Positions 47,216 to 57,596 of a DNA stretch of 64,000 nt are shown here, in pieces. The notes beneath the pieces are model-generated. The model did no database searches, was not told the DNA's origin, and was given only the letters and a program-made list of their open reading frames with translations. The DNA lies in NCBI RefSeq assembly GCF_006442205.1, contig NZ_VFVR01000002.1, positions 62,001-126,000 on the forward strand, read 5' to 3'. Position 1 is the stretch's first letter; each line of letters opens with the position of its first letter. The position numbers were made by a program, and so were the translations under genes. The DNA is from Mesorhizobium sp. B2-3-12 (GTDB lineage Bacteria > Pseudomonadota > Alphaproteobacteria > Rhizobiales > Rhizobiaceae).

Positions 47216-47288
47216 GGATTGGGCTCCAGCAACGGAAGGAACGGGAAATCGGGGCAATAATTAGCGTGAAAATGCTGCAGTGCAAACA

Positions 47289-47314
47289 AAATCGGCACAG
47301 ATTTAAACCGATTT
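47289..47314. promoter_or_regulatory. inverted repeat in the pyc upstream region
   Basis: AAATCGG-N12-CCGATTT, perfect 7-bp arms, about 75 bp upstream of the pyc start in an otherwise gene-free 285-bp gap. Likely a regulator site for pyc; no regulator can be named. Confidence 0.4.
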
Positions 47315-47446
47315 AGGTCAATTGTCCGGCCAACACTCGCACGCATCGGTTCGAACGGACGGAACAATGGCGACAATTTCGATCCTGGATGCGATCTCTC
47401 CTGGCTGACGAAGGCTCACCCTGACGTAGCCGGCTGCAGGCGCGCG

Positions 47447-47477
47447 TAAAAAATGCCCGGCGCGAGGCGCCGGGCAT
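47447..47477 (-). terminator. livK terminator
   Basis: Perfect stem ATGCCCGGCGC-GAG-GCGCCGGGCAT followed by six T on the minus strand, 24 bp after the livK stop codon. Ends the liv operon. Confidence 0.93.
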
Positions 47478-47500
47478 CGTTGGTTGCGGAACCGAATGAA

Positions 47501-48619
47501 TTACGACTTCGGGAACCAGGAATACTTCCCGTCGTCCTTCTTCTTCCATTCGTACATGATGTAGCCCGGCAGCTTCGGGTCGCCCTTGGCGTCGTAGGCG
47601 AGATCGCCCAGCACGGTCGGGTACGGTCCGTTTTCATGCAGCGCCTTGGCAACGGCCTGCGGGTCGTTCGACTTGGCGTTGGTAGCCGCTTCGGCGATCG
47701 CCTGCACGGCTGCGTAGGCGTAAAGCGTGTAGGCTTCCGGCTCGAAACCCTGCGCGCGGAACTTCTCGACGAGTTCCTTGTTGGCCGGGATCAGGCGCGG
47801 GTCGGGGCCAAACGTGTTGAGCGTGCCGGCGACGGCGTCGCCCGCGATCGCGGCCAGTTCGTCCGTGACGATGCCGTCACCCGACATCAACGTGGCCTTG
47901 AGGCCCTGGTCCGCGGACTGGCGGATGATCAGGCCGGCTTCGGTGTGCAGGCCACCCCAATAGATCAGGGTGACGCCGGCTTCCTTCATCTTGGCGATGA
48001 GCGCCGAGAAGTCCTTGTCGCCGACATTGACGCCTTCATACATCACTTCCGTGACGCCGGCGGCATTCATCGCCTTCTTGGTTTCGTCGGCAAGGCCCTG
48101 GCCATAAGGGGTCTTGTCATGGATGACCGCTACCTTGGCATCCTTGAAATTCGCCGCGATGTAGGCGCCGGCGATGCCGCCCTGCTGGTCGTCGCGTCCG
48201 CAGGTACGGAACACGTTCCACAGGCCACGCTCGGTGAACTTCGGATTGGTCGCGGCCGGCGTGACTTCGACGATGTTGTTTTCAGCGTAGACTTCCGAGG
48301 CCGGGATCGACACGCCCGAGTTGAAGTGGCCGACCACGAACTTGACGCCGTCGCCGACGAACTTGTTGGCGACCGAGATGCCCTGCTTCGGATCGGAGAC
48401 GTCGTCGCCGACTTCGAGCTTGATCTGCTCGCCATTGATGCCGCCCTTGGCATTGATGTCGGCAACGGCTGCTTCCGCGCCCTTCTGCAGCTGTGCGCCG
48501 AAGGCAGCGTTCGGGCCGGTGATCGGACCGGCAACGCCGAACATTACATCAGCCCACGCATTGCCGCCGAACGCGACGAGCGCGGTCAGGGCCACGGCGG
48601 ACAAAAGTGACTTTTTCAT
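47501..48619 (-). CDS. livK: branched-chain amino acid ABC transporter, substrate-binding protein
   Basis: A 372-residue periplasmic type I solute-binding protein (LivK/BraC group) with signal peptide 1-23 (A-W-A/D-V). [13 protein letters not shown] and the two-lobe pattern (Y-G-Q-G-L-A-D-E) are typical. Last gene of the operon and first codons preceded by a separate 137-bp gap, so it may also have its own promoter. Confidence 0.94.
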   Translation of the reverse strand: MKKSLLSAVALTALVAFGGNAWADVMFGVAGPITGPNAAFGAQLQKGAEAAVADINAKGGINGEQIKLEVGDDVSDPKQGISVANKFVGDGVKFVVGHFNSGVSIPASEVYAENNIVEVTPAATNPKFTERGLWNVFRTCGRDDQQGGIAGAYIAANFKDAKVAVIHDKTPYGQGLADETKKAMNAAGVTEVMYEGVNVGDKDFSALIAKMKEAGVTLIYWGGLHTEAGLIIRQSADQGLKATLMSGDGIVTDELAAIAGDAVAGTLNTFGPDPRLIPANKELVEKFRAQGFEPEAYTLYAYAAVQAIAEAATNAKSNDPQAVAKALHENGPYPTVLGDLAYDAKGDPKLPGYIMYEWKKKDDGKYSWFPKS

Positions 48620-48756
48620 TTAAACGCTCCCATTAACGGAGTGGGCGTGGATGAAGCTTTCATGCGATGCCCACCCTTATCGCAGAAAGCATAGTTTGCC
48701 GATTTTCAGGCACTTGTCACGCCGATTCATCCCTGACGCGGCGTTAATGATGAACG

Positions 48757-49104
48757 TCAACCTTTCGGTTTCCAGCTCAAGATTGAAGCTCTTTCGTAGA
48801 GCCAATTATACTGTGTGACCATCTGGTTCGTTCGTGTGTATTGATAGCCGACGAAGCCCAGTATCATCAGCACGATGGTGTCGACGATATAGTAATGCAG
48901 CGAGAACATCGTGCCGTTGAACAGCGCGTGGTGGATGAAGCGGATGCCGACGCCGAGCCCGAGCAGATAGGCAAACAGCTGGATGAAGCTGCGCCATGTC
49001 TGGGCACTGGCTTTGCCCGTCATCCATGCCGCCCAGCCGCCGAGCAGGCAGGTGACGAAGAAGAACTGCCAGACCGACGGTTCCTCGTAGAGAATGCCTT
49101 GCAT
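48757..49104 (-). CDS. DUF6867 membrane protein of the liv operon
   Basis: A 115-residue protein with three membrane helices (W-Q-F-F-F-V-T-C-L-L-G-G-W-A-A-W-M-T-G; F-A-Y-L-L-G-L-G-V; V-D-T-I-V-L-M-I-L-G-F-V-G). Sits between livF and livK, a placement common for this family in rhizobia. Possibly an accessory subunit; no function is known. Confidence 0.85.
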   Translation of the reverse strand: MQGILYEEPSVWQFFFVTCLLGGWAAWMTGKASAQTWRSFIQLFAYLLGLGVGIRFIHHALFNGTMFSLHYYIVDTIVLMILGFVGYQYTRTNQMVTQYNWLYERASILSWKPKG

Positions 49105-49120
49105 GGGAAGTCTCCTGAAC

Positions 49121-49849
49121 TCAGTGATGTCCGCCTTCGAGATAGGCGGCGCGCACTTCCGGATTGGCGAGCAGCTCCTTGCCGGTGCCGCTCATCGTCA
49201 CATTGCCGTTGACCATGACATAGCCGCGCGTGGCGAGCTTGAGCGCGCCGAACGCGTTCTGCTCGACCAGGAACACGGTCAGCCCCTGCGTGCGATTCAA
49301 CTCACGGATGGCATCGAATATCTGCTTGACGATCAGCGGTGCCAGACCCAGCGACGGCTCGTCGAGCAGAAGCAGCTTCGGCCGCGCCATCAGCGCGCGC
49401 CCGATCGACAGCATCTGCTGCTCGCCGCCCGACAGCGTGCCGCCGCGCTGGGCGATGCGCTCCTTCAGGCGCGGGAACAGGGTGAACACCTTCTCGACGT
49501 CCTCGTCATAGTGCTTGAGGTTGTCGAGGCTGGCCCCCATCTGCAGGTTTTCCATCACCGTCATGCGCGGAAAGATGCGCCGGCCCTCGGGCGATTGCGC
49601 GATGCGAAGGCGCGCGATCTCGTGCGTCGGCAACTGGGTGATGTCGGTGCCGGCGAAGGTGATGGTACCCGTTCGGGCGCGTGGCGCTCCGAATATGGTC
49701 ATCATCAGCGTCGATTTGCCGGCGCCGTTGGCGCCGATCAGCGCGACGATCTCACCCTCGTTGACGGAGACATCGACGCCGTTGAGCGCACGGATGTTGC
49801 CGTAATAGGTCTGCACGCCCTTGATATCGAGCAGCGTTTTCCCGGCCAT
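49121..49849 (-). CDS. livF: branched-chain amino acid ABC transporter, ATPase LivF
   Basis: A 242-residue ATPase: Walker A G-A-N-G-A-G-K-S-T, signature L-S-G-G-E-Q-Q-M-L, Walker B L-L-L-L-D-E-P-S-L-G. The ATG at 49849 shares a base with the livG stop (TGATG), so translation is coupled. The frame extends upstream into livG only as a shadow. Confidence 0.95.
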   Translation of the reverse strand: MAGKTLLDIKGVQTYYGNIRALNGVDVSVNEGEIVALIGANGAGKSTLMMTIFGAPRARTGTITFAGTDITQLPTHEIARLRIAQSPEGRRIFPRMTVMENLQMGASLDNLKHYDEDVEKVFTLFPRLKERIAQRGGTLSGGEQQMLSIGRALMARPKLLLLDEPSLGLAPLIVKQIFDAIRELNRTQGLTVFLVEQNAFGALKLATRGYVMVNGNVTMSGTGKELLANPEVRAAYLEGGHH

Positions 49850-51363
49850 CACTTGCCCCCTCCGCGCTTGCCCGTCGCAGGCTTGGCCGCGGCTTTCTCC
49901 GCTGCCGCGCCCGCAGTCTTTCCGGACGTATGGCTGGTCGCCACCTTGCCGGCGTCGACGCGGCGCGAGAACTCCGTATCCTTGCCCCGGTCGAGCAGCT
50001 TGGCTTGCTTGACCCATTCCTCGCGGCTGATGCGTCCGTCGAAGGCGAGATAGGCTTCGACCGCCTCGACGTCGGCTTTCTTCCAGGCGCCGATCTGGTC
50101 GAAGTGGAAAATGCCGTGTTCGTTGAGCTTCTTCTCGTTGACCGTGCCGATGCCCTTGATGCGGGTCAGATTGTCGGCCTTGCCCCCACGCGGGGCAGGG
50201 AGACGGTTCGAAACGCCTTCGGCCTTCGCCGCAGGCGCCTTGGCAGCCATTTTCCTTGGTGCCGCCTTCTTCGCGGCGGGCTTGGCCGGGGCCGGCGTTG
50301 TCGCAACAGGCCTGCTTGCCACGCTGACCGCACGGGCATCGACCTGCGCTGCCTTGGAGGCGCCTTTCGACACGGTTACGCGTTCACCTTGCCTATGGCC
50401 GACCGTGTCGCTCACGGGACCGGCCAGATACGACGACGATGTTCCCGGGCCATGCGCGGAGTCAGGACCGATGTCGAGCTGTTCGATGACGTCCTCGTCG
50501 CCGACTTCGGTGAGCACGGTCTCGACCTCCTCGTCGTCGACGCCGAGATAGGCGGCGATGACGCGCGGATCGGTGCGCACCGACTGCGGATTGCCGTCGG
50601 AGATCTTACGGCCATATTCCAGCACCACGACATGGTCGGAGATCTGCATGACCACCGACATGTCGTGCTCGATCAGGAGGATCGAGGTGCCTGTCGTGTG
50701 CTTGATCCCCATCAACAGTTCGTTGAGAGCCGCCGATTCCTTCGGGTTGAGACCGGCCGCCGGTTCGTCGAGGCACAGAAGCTCCGGGCCGGTGCACATG
50801 GCGCGCGCGATCTCGAGCCGCCGCTGCGCGCCGTAAGGCAGGTCGCCGGCCGGATCGTCGGCGCGATCGACGAGATCGGCCTTCTCCAGCCAGTGCTTGG
50901 CAAGCTCCACCGATTCGGCCGAGGCCTTTCGATAGCCGCTGAAGCCAAACAGCCCTAGGATCGTGTAGCCCGAAGCTTTCATCAGCTTGTTGTGCTGGGC
51001 GACCAGCAGGTTCTCCAGCAGCGTCATGCCCGAGAACAGGCGGATGTTCTGGAAGGTGCGCGCCACCTTGGCGCGCGCCGGGATCTCATGGTTGGGCAGT
51101 CGTTCCAGCAGGTAGCTGGAGCCATCGGCGCGGTTGAGCGTGATCATGCCTTCCGAAGGCTTGTAGAAGCCGGTGATGCAGTTGAACACGGTGGTCTTGC
51201 CGGCACCGTTGGGCCCGATCAGCGCCGTGATCTCGCCGCGCCGGGCTTCGAACGACAGGTCGCCGATGGCGACCAGGCCGCCGAACTTCATCGACAGGTG
51301 CTCGACCTGCAGAATGGCGTCTTTCATGCCCGGATTGGTCCTCTGAATTGCGCTTGCGTTCAT
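49849..51363 (-). CDS. livG: branched-chain amino acid ABC transporter ATPase LivG fused to a helix-hairpin-helix tail
   Basis: A 504-residue protein, about 220 longer than normal LivG. Residues 1-275 are the ATPase (Walker [10 protein letters not shown], Walker [12 protein letters not shown]; its signature is the LivG-type [10 protein letters not shown]). Residues about 280-395 are a disordered Ala/Lys/Pro/Ser linker. Residues 396-455 form a helix-hairpin-helix domain ([16 protein letters not shown]) of the kind found in rhizobial NuoE and L21. A basic Ala/Lys/Gly tail ends it. The junctions are continuous in one frame. Confidence 0.93.
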   Translation of the reverse strand: MNASAIQRTNPGMKDAILQVEHLSMKFGGLVAIGDLSFEARRGEITALIGPNGAGKTTVFNCITGFYKPSEGMITLNRADGSSYLLERLPNHEIPARAKVARTFQNIRLFSGMTLLENLLVAQHNKLMKASGYTILGLFGFSGYRKASAESVELAKHWLEKADLVDRADDPAGDLPYGAQRRLEIARAMCTGPELLCLDEPAAGLNPKESAALNELLMGIKHTTGTSILLIEHDMSVVMQISDHVVVLEYGRKISDGNPQSVRTDPRVIAAYLGVDDEEVETVLTEVGDEDVIEQLDIGPDSAHGPGTSSSYLAGPVSDTVGHRQGERVTVSKGASKAAQVDARAVSVASRPVATTPAPAKPAAKKAAPRKMAAKAPAAKAEGVSNRLPAPRGGKADNLTRIKGIGTVNEKKLNEHGIFHFDQIGAWKKADVEAVEAYLAFDGRISREEWVKQAKLLDRGKDTEFSRRVDAGKVATSHTSGKTAGAAAEKAAAKPATGKRGGGK

Positions 51364-52958
51364 CAGCCGTGTCCTTCCTTGGTGAAGGAACTCGAGACAG
51401 CCCTTCGCTCCTTGAGGAAGGCGGTCGGCTCACGACTGCCCACGAAGCCGCGCGGCTTCCACAGCATGACGATGACCATGGCCATGCCGAACAGCAGCAT
51501 GCGGTAGAGTTCCGGCGTGAAATCGGGCCCAAAGACCTGCTTGAGGAAGTCGAGTTCGCGCAGCGCCTCGGTGCCGCCGATCATGACCAGCGCCGCGACG
51601 GCGATGCCGACCAGCGAGCCCATGCCGCCAAGCACGACGATGGCCAGGATGATGGCCGATTCCAGGAAGACGAAGGATTCCGGGCTGACGAAGCCTTGCC
51701 GCGCGGCGAAGAATGCGCCGGCGAAACCGCCGAACATGGCGCCGGTGGCAAAGGCGGTCAGCTTGGTCGTCGTCGTGTTGATGCCGAGCGAACGGCAGGC
51801 GATCTCGTCCTCGCGCAAGGCTTCCCAGGCGCGGCCGACAGGCATGCGCCTCAGCCTGATGGTGACGAAGGCGGTGAGCATGCAAAGCGCCAGGATCAGG
51901 TAGTAGAGGAAGATCTTGTAGTAGGCACTCGAGGTCGCGAGGTGCAGGACCTTGGCGATATAGTTGGGGTCCGAGACATTGAAGGTCATCAGGCCGAAGA
52001 AGGTGACTTTCGGGATGCCGGAGATACCGGCCGATCCGTTGGTCACGTCGCGCCAGTTGATCAGCACCAGGCGGATGATCTCGCCGAAGGCAAGGGTGAC
52101 GATCGCCAGATAGTCGCCGCGCAGGCGTAGCACCGGAAAGCCGAGCAGCACGCCCCAGAAGGCGGCCATGGCACCGGCCGCCGGAAGCAGTATCCAGAAC
52201 GACAGGCCATAGGTCGTGCCAAGCAGCGCATAGGCGTAGGCGCCGACCGCATAGAAGGCGACGTAGCCGAGATCGAGCAGTCCGGCGAGGCCGACGACGA
52301 TGTTGAGGCCCCAGGCCAGCATCACATAGATCAGGATCTGGATGCCGAAATTGTCGACCCATTTCAGCGAGCCCTGCAGCCCGGTGGCGATAGACCACGA
52401 CATCAACGACAGCACGACGACGACAAGGATCGGATAGAGCACCAACGCGGCAATGCCGAGTTTGGTGAAGTTGGCGTGGATGAACCCACGGAAGTAATAG
52501 ATCACGCAGGCCAGCACGTAGATGACCGCCAGCGCGCGCAGGAACTGCAGATAGCCTGCCGGTTCCGCTCCGACCCATCCGGCGAGCGAGCTGTTGAACA
52601 CGAACAACAGCACCGCAGCGACGATTGCCGCTATGAACCAGGGCAGTTGGAAGAAGCGCGATGCGACGCTGGCTGGCAACAGGCCGGTGGCGACATTGGT
52701 GATTTTCTGGTTGGCCATGAAAGGCTGGCCATAGGCGACGTAGAGGAAACGGCCGACGGCCGTGGCAATGACCACGGCGGCCAGCAGGCCCCAGCGCTGC
52801 ACCAAGACCAGTTCGTTGGAGATGTTCTGGTCGGTCTTGAGGCCGATGAACAGCACGAACAGGCCAAGCGCGATGGCGCCGGCATAGAAGCCCTCGCGCA
52901 GCGCGCGCTGCATGGGACTGGCGACGGTGTCGCGCTCAGGAGATACGGTCACGGCCAT
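51363..52958 (-). CDS. livM: branched-chain amino acid ABC transporter, permease LivM
   Basis: A 531-residue permease. The LivM core begins at about residue 195 ([24 protein letters not shown]) and includes the coupling motif around [11 protein letters not shown]. The N-terminal 190 residues add extra membrane helices, longer than E. coli LivM (425) but usual for rhizobia. Shares one base with livG. Confidence 0.94.
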   Translation of the reverse strand: MAVTVSPERDTVASPMQRALREGFYAGAIALGLFVLFIGLKTDQNISNELVLVQRWGLLAAVVIATAVGRFLYVAYGQPFMANQKITNVATGLLPASVASRFFQLPWFIAAIVAAVLLFVFNSSLAGWVGAEPAGYLQFLRALAVIYVLACVIYYFRGFIHANFTKLGIAALVLYPILVVVVLSLMSWSIATGLQGSLKWVDNFGIQILIYVMLAWGLNIVVGLAGLLDLGYVAFYAVGAYAYALLGTTYGLSFWILLPAAGAMAAFWGVLLGFPVLRLRGDYLAIVTLAFGEIIRLVLINWRDVTNGSAGISGIPKVTFFGLMTFNVSDPNYIAKVLHLATSSAYYKIFLYYLILALCMLTAFVTIRLRRMPVGRAWEALREDEIACRSLGINTTTTKLTAFATGAMFGGFAGAFFAARQGFVSPESFVFLESAIILAIVVLGGMGSLVGIAVAALVMIGGTEALRELDFLKQVFGPDFTPELYRMLLFGMAMVIVMLWKPRGFVGSREPTAFLKERRAVSSSFTKEGHG

Positions 52959-52962
52959 GGTC

Positions 52963-53865
52963 TCAGACCTTTTCGACTTCTGGCCGGCCCAATATGCCGG
53001 AAGGCAGGAAGATCAGCACGATCGCCAGGATCGAAAACGCCGCGACGTCCTTGTAGTCGATGGAGAAGTAAGCCGACCACATGCTTTCGATGAAGCCGAT
53101 CAGCAAGCCGCCCAGCACGGCACCAGGCAATGAGCCGATACCGCCAAGCACCGCCGCCGTGAATGCCTTCACACCCGGCGTAAAGCCGTCGGAGAAGGCG
53201 ATGACGCCGTAGTACATCAGGAACAACGTGCCGGCGACGGCCGCGAGTGCTGCACCCATGATGAAGGTGATCGAGATGGTGCGGTCGACGTCGATGCCCA
53301 GCAGTGCCGCCATCTTGCGGTCCTGCTCGCAGGCGCGTTGCGCCCGGCCAAGCGAGGTCTTGTTGACCAGGTACCAGAACAGCGCCAGCAGCAAGGCCGT
53401 GACGATGACGATGATGATCTGCTTCAGCGACACGCTGACGCCGTTGATGTTGTAGACTTGGCTGACCATCGGCGGGATCGGCTTGTTGCGCGGCCCTTGC
53501 GTCACCTGGACGAAGTTCGACAGCGCGATCGACATCCCGATGGCGGTGATCAGCGGCGCCAGCCGGAACGAACCGCGCAGCGGCCGGTAGGCCACCTTCT
53601 CGATCGTCCAGTTGTAGAGGCTGGTGAGCAGCATCGCCACGACCATCATGATCAGCAGCGCGATGACCACGGGCACCGAATAAAACAGCGAAGTCAGGAT
53701 CAGGAAAACGATCAGCGCCGCGAAGGCGCCCACCATGAAGATATCGCCATGGGCGAAATTGATCATGCCGATGATGCCGTAGACCATCGTGTAGCCGATC
53801 GCGATCAGCCCATAGATCGATCCCAGCGTCAGCCCATTGATAAGCTGCTGGACAAAGTACTGCAT
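52963..53865 (-). CDS. livH: branched-chain amino acid ABC transporter, permease LivH
   Basis: A 300-residue permease with eight helices and the LivH start [26 protein letters not shown]. First gene of the liv operon (livH-M-G-F-DUF6867-K); livM starts four bases downstream. Promoter expected in the 336-bp gap upstream. Confidence 0.95.
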   Translation of the reverse strand: MQYFVQQLINGLTLGSIYGLIAIGYTMVYGIIGMINFAHGDIFMVGAFAALIVFLILTSLFYSVPVVIALLIMMVVAMLLTSLYNWTIEKVAYRPLRGSFRLAPLITAIGMSIALSNFVQVTQGPRNKPIPPMVSQVYNINGVSVSLKQIIIVIVTALLLALFWYLVNKTSLGRAQRACEQDRKMAALLGIDVDRTISITFIMGAALAAVAGTLFLMYYGVIAFSDGFTPGVKAFTAAVLGGIGSLPGAVLGGLLIGFIESMWSAYFSIDYKDVAAFSILAIVLIFLPSGILGRPEVEKV

Positions 53866-54201
53866 GTGTACATGGCTCCCCTGGAATGTCGCCCATGCAG
53901 ACGCATTCCTTTTCGTATTTCCCCTAGTCGTAAAGTTTCGAGCCCGGATTGCAACGTGATTTTTCTGATCGCTCCGCGTGCTTCCACATCACGCCTTTCC
54001 GATCGCCCCTTTTTTGCACCCGACCCCTGGACTATCGCGGACCCTATCATTGGCATAACGCAATGTCTTTGACGATTGAGGCGCATCATGCGCCGCGTTT
54101 CGAAGAAATCACCGTCAAAATTAGGTGATGAGAGGAATCCTTGCGTTCCTGACACGGTTCGCTTTTTCGTCACACTCATTTCCGTTGGGTCAGGATTCTC
54201 C
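53866..54201. promoter_or_regulatory. liv operon upstream region
   Basis: Gene-free. GGCGCAT-C-ATGCGCC (54080-54094) is a perfect palindrome between the epimerase stop and livH. The minus-strand leader toward livH is purine-rich and ends with GGGGAG before the start codon. No clear -35/-10 can be assigned. Confidence 0.4.
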
Positions 54202-55203
54202 TTACCTGACCACAAAACCGTGCGCGAACGGATCGCGGTCGTCGATGAAGATGGTGTTCAGTCCAGTCATCCTCGCCCAGCCGCCGATCGATGGGATGAT
54301 CGCCGATTTACCAGCCACGGTGACCTCCTTTTCGACCTTGCCCTTGAACAGCGAACCGATGATCGATTCATGGACGAAGGCGTCGCCGGCCTTGAGCTTG
54401 CCCTTGGCATGGAGCTGCGCCATGCGCGCCGAGGTGCCCGTGCCGCAGGGGGAGCGGTCGATCGCCTTGTCGCCGTAGAAGACGGCATTGCGCGCGTCCG
54501 CGCCCTCGACCGTCGGCTTCCCGGTCCACAGCATGTGCGACAGTCCGGCGATGCCGGGATTTTCCGGATGGACGAAGGTGTACTTCTCATTGAGCCGCTG
54601 CCGCACCACCGGGCTCCAGGCGATGAAGTCCCCGGCGGAATGATCGGCCATGTCACGGTAGTTCGCCTGCGGCTCGACGATGGCGTAGAAATTGCCGCCA
54701 TAGGCGACGTCGACTGAGATCTCGCCGAGCCCCGGACATTCGACCGTCAGCCCTTCGGCATGGAGGAAGGACGGCACGTTGGTGATGCGCACCTCCTCGA
54801 CATACTCGCCGACCTGTTTGTATTCGGCGATGACAAGGCCGGCCGGCGTGTCGAGCCTGAGCACGCCGGGCGTCTTTGGCTTGATCAAGCCGTGCTCGAT
54901 GGCCATCGTCACCGTGCCGATGGTGCCGTGGCCGCACATGGGCAGGCAGCCGGAGGTCTCGATGAACAGGATGGCGATGTCGCAATCCTCGCGCGTCGGT
55001 GGGTAGAGGATCGAGCCGGACATCACGTCGTGCCCGCGCGGCTCGAACATCAGGCCGGTGCGGATCCAGTCATATTCGGCGAGGAAATGCGCGCGCCGCT
55101 CCATCATCGTCGAGCCCTGCAGCAGCGGGCCGCCGCCGGCGACCAGCCGCACCGGGTTGCCGCAGGTGTGGCCGTCGATGCAGAAGAAGGATTTCTTGGC
55201 CAT
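54202..55203 (-). CDS. 4-hydroxyproline 2-epimerase
   Basis: A 333-residue proline-racemase-family enzyme. The two catalytic bases are Cys: C90 in M-C-G-H-G-T and C253 in S-P-C-G-T-G-T, so it is an epimerase/racemase and not the Cys/Thr dehydratase. It turns trans-4-hydroxy-L-proline into cis-4-hydroxy-D-proline. 31 bp downstream of the D-hydroxyproline dehydrogenase-like gene; corresponds to hypRE of Sinorhizobium meliloti. Confidence 0.93.
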   Translation of the reverse strand: MAKKSFFCIDGHTCGNPVRLVAGGGPLLQGSTMMERRAHFLAEYDWIRTGLMFEPRGHDVMSGSILYPPTREDCDIAILFIETSGCLPMCGHGTIGTVTMAIEHGLIKPKTPGVLRLDTPAGLVIAEYKQVGEYVEEVRITNVPSFLHAEGLTVECPGLGEISVDVAYGGNFYAIVEPQANYRDMADHSAGDFIAWSPVVRQRLNEKYTFVHPENPGIAGLSHMLWTGKPTVEGADARNAVFYGDKAIDRSPCGTGTSARMAQLHAKGKLKAGDAFVHESIIGSLFKGKVEKEVTVAGKSAIIPSIGGWARMTGLNTIFIDDRDPFAHGFVVR

Positions 55204-55234
55204 GTCGCTCCTCGAAAATCAAAACTCGAAAAAA

Positions 55235-56542
55235 TCAAAATCGTTGTGGGCTGAAGGGGGCCGGATCAACGGACGAAGTCTGCCCCAGAACGAATTCCAG
55301 GATCAACCGTCCGGTTGCCGCGGCCTGGGTCAGGCCGAGATGGCCGTGGCCGAAGGCATAGATAACCTGACGGCTTCGCGTCGCCCTGCCAATGACGGGT
55401 ACCGAATCCGGCAGCGAGGGCCGGAACCCCATCCATTCGCGCCCGCCGGAGGGATCGAGCCCCGGCAGGAATTTCCGCGCCTTTTGCAGGAGCGCTTTCG
55501 ACCTATCGAAATTGGGCGGCCGATCGATGCCGCCGAGCTCCACGGCACCGCCGACACGTAGGCCGGTTTCGAGCGGGGTGATGACGAAGCCATGGCCGGA
55601 GAAGATCAGCTGCCGCTTCACGTCGAAGGCGCTCTTCGGCAAGGTCGTGTTGTAGCCGCGTTCGGTCTCCAGCGGAATGCGATCGCCGAGTTGTCGCGCC
55701 AGCAGGTGCGACCACGCGCCCGCGGCTATGACGAGTTGCCTGGCTTGCCTCGTCGAGCCGTCGGCCAGCGTCAACACGGCGCCTTCCTGGTTTGCGGCGA
55801 CCCGCTCGACGCGGGCTATCTCGAAGCGGGCACCCCTGGACTGCGCGTAAGCCCACACCGCCTTGCCGAGCAGTTTTGGGTCGGCGACCGTCTTCCATCC
55901 CGGCACGAAGGTGCCCTTGACGAAACGCGGCGACAGCCCCGGCTGCAAGCCCGCCAGTGCCTCGCCCTCGACATGCCGGAAGCCGATGCCGAAACGCTCG
56001 CGCGCCGCCCAGCCCGACAGCGAGGCGCGGAATTCCGCCTCGCTTTCGTAGAGTTCGAGCGAACCGTCCTCGCGCAGCATCGGCCGCGTTCCGGAACGAT
56101 CCAGCAGATCCATCCATTCGGCCTCGGCAAGCTTCATCATGCCGGCCTGAGCCGTCAGGCTCGCCTCGTATTTCCCTGGCGCGCCGGCGCGCCAGAACCG
56201 GATCAACCAGGGCAGAAGCTTCGGCAGGTAGGCAGGCGGAATGCTGAGCGGGCCGAGTGGATCGGCGAGCCATTTCGGCAGCTGCCGGATCATGCCCTTG
56301 TGGGCCAGCGGCAGCACGTCGGAGAAGGCAAAGGCGGCGGCGTTGCCGGAGCTCGTCTCCTCGCAGATGCCGGTGCGGTCGAAAACCGTGACATCCAGCC
56401 CCGCCTCGGCCAGGAAGGCCGCCGCGCAGATGCCGATGATGCCGCCGCCGATGATGGCGATGTCTGCCCGAAGGGCGGATGAGGGGCTGTGCCCCTCGTT
56501 TGCCAATTTGGAATCATCCTGCACGTGGGCGCTGCCCCTCAT
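55235..56542 (-). CDS. FAD-dependent D-amino acid (D-hydroxyproline) dehydrogenase
   Basis: A 435-residue DadA-type flavoenzyme: FAD-binding G-G-G-I-I-G in I-A-I-I-G-G-G-I-I-G-I, and a C-terminal G-R-E-W-M-G-F-R-P-S-L-P-D-S. In this operon it should oxidise cis-4-hydroxy-D-proline to the pyrroline carboxylate (hypO-like). The first 25 residues are poorly conserved looking; the true start may be later. Confidence 0.9.
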   Translation of the reverse strand: MRGSAHVQDDSKLANEGHSPSSALRADIAIIGGGIIGICAAAFLAEAGLDVTVFDRTGICEETSSGNAAAFAFSDVLPLAHKGMIRQLPKWLADPLGPLSIPPAYLPKLLPWLIRFWRAGAPGKYEASLTAQAGMMKLAEAEWMDLLDRSGTRPMLREDGSLELYESEAEFRASLSGWAARERFGIGFRHVEGEALAGLQPGLSPRFVKGTFVPGWKTVADPKLLGKAVWAYAQSRGARFEIARVERVAANQEGAVLTLADGSTRQARQLVIAAGAWSHLLARQLGDRIPLETERGYNTTLPKSAFDVKRQLIFSGHGFVITPLETGLRVGGAVELGGIDRPPNFDRSKALLQKARKFLPGLDPSGGREWMGFRPSLPDSVPVIGRATRSRQVIYAFGHGHLGLTQAAATGRLILEFVLGQTSSVDPAPFSPQRF

Positions 56543-56598
56543 CTGACTGCCCGTCCTTCGCGGCAGCTGCGCTGCGGCTACGGAGGGTGAACCGCCGT

Positions 56599-56622
56599 CT
56601 TCTCCCCGTGAACGGGGAGAAG
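56599..56622. repeat. palindromic intergenic repeat (REP-like)
   Basis: CTTCTCCCCGT-GA-ACGGGGAGAAG, perfect 11-bp arms, between the deaminase stop and the dehydrogenase start, without a U-run. A hairpin of this kind recurs between genes in Mesorhizobium genomes, as far as I recall. Confidence 0.7.
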
Positions 56623-56632
56623 AAACTTCTCC

Positions 56633-57526
56633 TCAGAACCGCGGCAGCGTCGGCCGCACCGCGAGCGCGTCCTTGACGATCTTCTCGACCGCCTTGCGGC
56701 GCTCGCCCGACAGCGGCTGGCGCGGCATGCGCACGCGGTCATTGGTGTTGATGGCGAACACTTCGGCGAGCTTGATGTTCTGCACCAGATAGGTCGAGAC
56801 GTCGAGATCGAGCAGCGGCCGGAACCAACGGTAGATGGCGAGCGCTTCCTCGCGGCGGCCCTGCTTCATCAACTGGTAGATGGCGACGGTCTCGCGCGGG
56901 AAAGCGGTGACCAGGCCGGCCACCCAGCCGATGGCGCCGACCGACAGCGCCTCGAAGGCGAGGTTGTCGACACCGGTGAACAGGTCGTAGCGGCTGCCCA
57001 GGCGATTGATGATCTCGGTCGAACGCCTGATATCGTCGGAGGACTCCTTGATGGCGACGAAGCGCTTGTCCGACGCCAGTTCCTCCATCTGGTCGACGCT
57101 GACGTCGACGCGATAGGCGAGCCTGTTGGAGTAGATCATCACCGGCAGGTCACCGGCTTCGGCGACGGCGCGGAGAGCCGCGACGGTCTCTTCAGCATTG
57201 GTATGGTAGATCGGGCTCGGCACCACCATCAGGCCGTTGGCGCCTTCCTTGGCGGCACGCCTGGCGATGCTGGCCGCCTCGCGGGTGCCAGCCTCGTTGA
57301 CCGTCAGCAGCACCGGCTTCTTGCCGGCGACCTTCTGCGCGGTCTTCAGCACCTCGATCTTCTCGTCCGCCGACAACATCGGCCCTTCGCCGAGCGAGCC
57401 GCAGACGATGATGCCGTCACAGCCGGCATCCATCTGCAGGCCGAAGCAGCGCTCCATCTCGGCATGGTCAAGCCGGTCGTCGGCGGTGAATTTGGTCGTG
57501 ACGGCGGGGAAAACTCCGGTCCACAT
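56633..57526 (-). CDS. DapA-family aldolase, probable 1-pyrroline-4-hydroxy-2-carboxylate deaminase
   Basis: A 297-residue TIM-barrel lyase: Schiff-base K160 in V-A-I-K-E-S-S-D-D, Tyr at Y132 (I-Y-S-N-R), and G-S-L-G-E in the phosphate loop region. Sequence alone says DapA family; hydroxyproline deaminase (HypD-like) is inferred from the epimerase and dehydrogenase downstream. It is the operon's first gene and sits below a palindromic operator. Confidence 0.85.
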   Translation of the reverse strand: MWTGVFPAVTTKFTADDRLDHAEMERCFGLQMDAGCDGIIVCGSLGEGPMLSADEKIEVLKTAQKVAGKKPVLLTVNEAGTREAASIARRAAKEGANGLMVVPSPIYHTNAEETVAALRAVAEAGDLPVMIYSNRLAYRVDVSVDQMEELASDKRFVAIKESSDDIRRSTEIINRLGSRYDLFTGVDNLAFEALSVGAIGWVAGLVTAFPRETVAIYQLMKQGRREEALAIYRWFRPLLDLDVSTYLVQNIKLAEVFAINTNDRVRMPRQPLSGERRKAVEKIVKDALAVRPTLPRF

Positions 57527-57540
57527 GGCTATCTCTCCAT

Positions 57541-57552
57541 CTGATATATCAG
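57541..57552. promoter_or_regulatory. GntR operator 1, upstream of the hydroxyproline operon
   Basis: Perfect palindrome CTGATATATCAG 15 bp upstream of the deaminase start codon. The same half-site TGATATAT occurs at 57597-57617. Confidence 0.75.
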
Positions 57553-57596
57553 CCGTATATCTGTTAGGAAAGCCGCTGTCAATGCGGATTCCGTTA

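Noticed and set aside
53866..54201. tRNA or sRNA gene in the liv upstream gap
   Set aside because: No cloverleaf or terminator was found; only a short palindrome.
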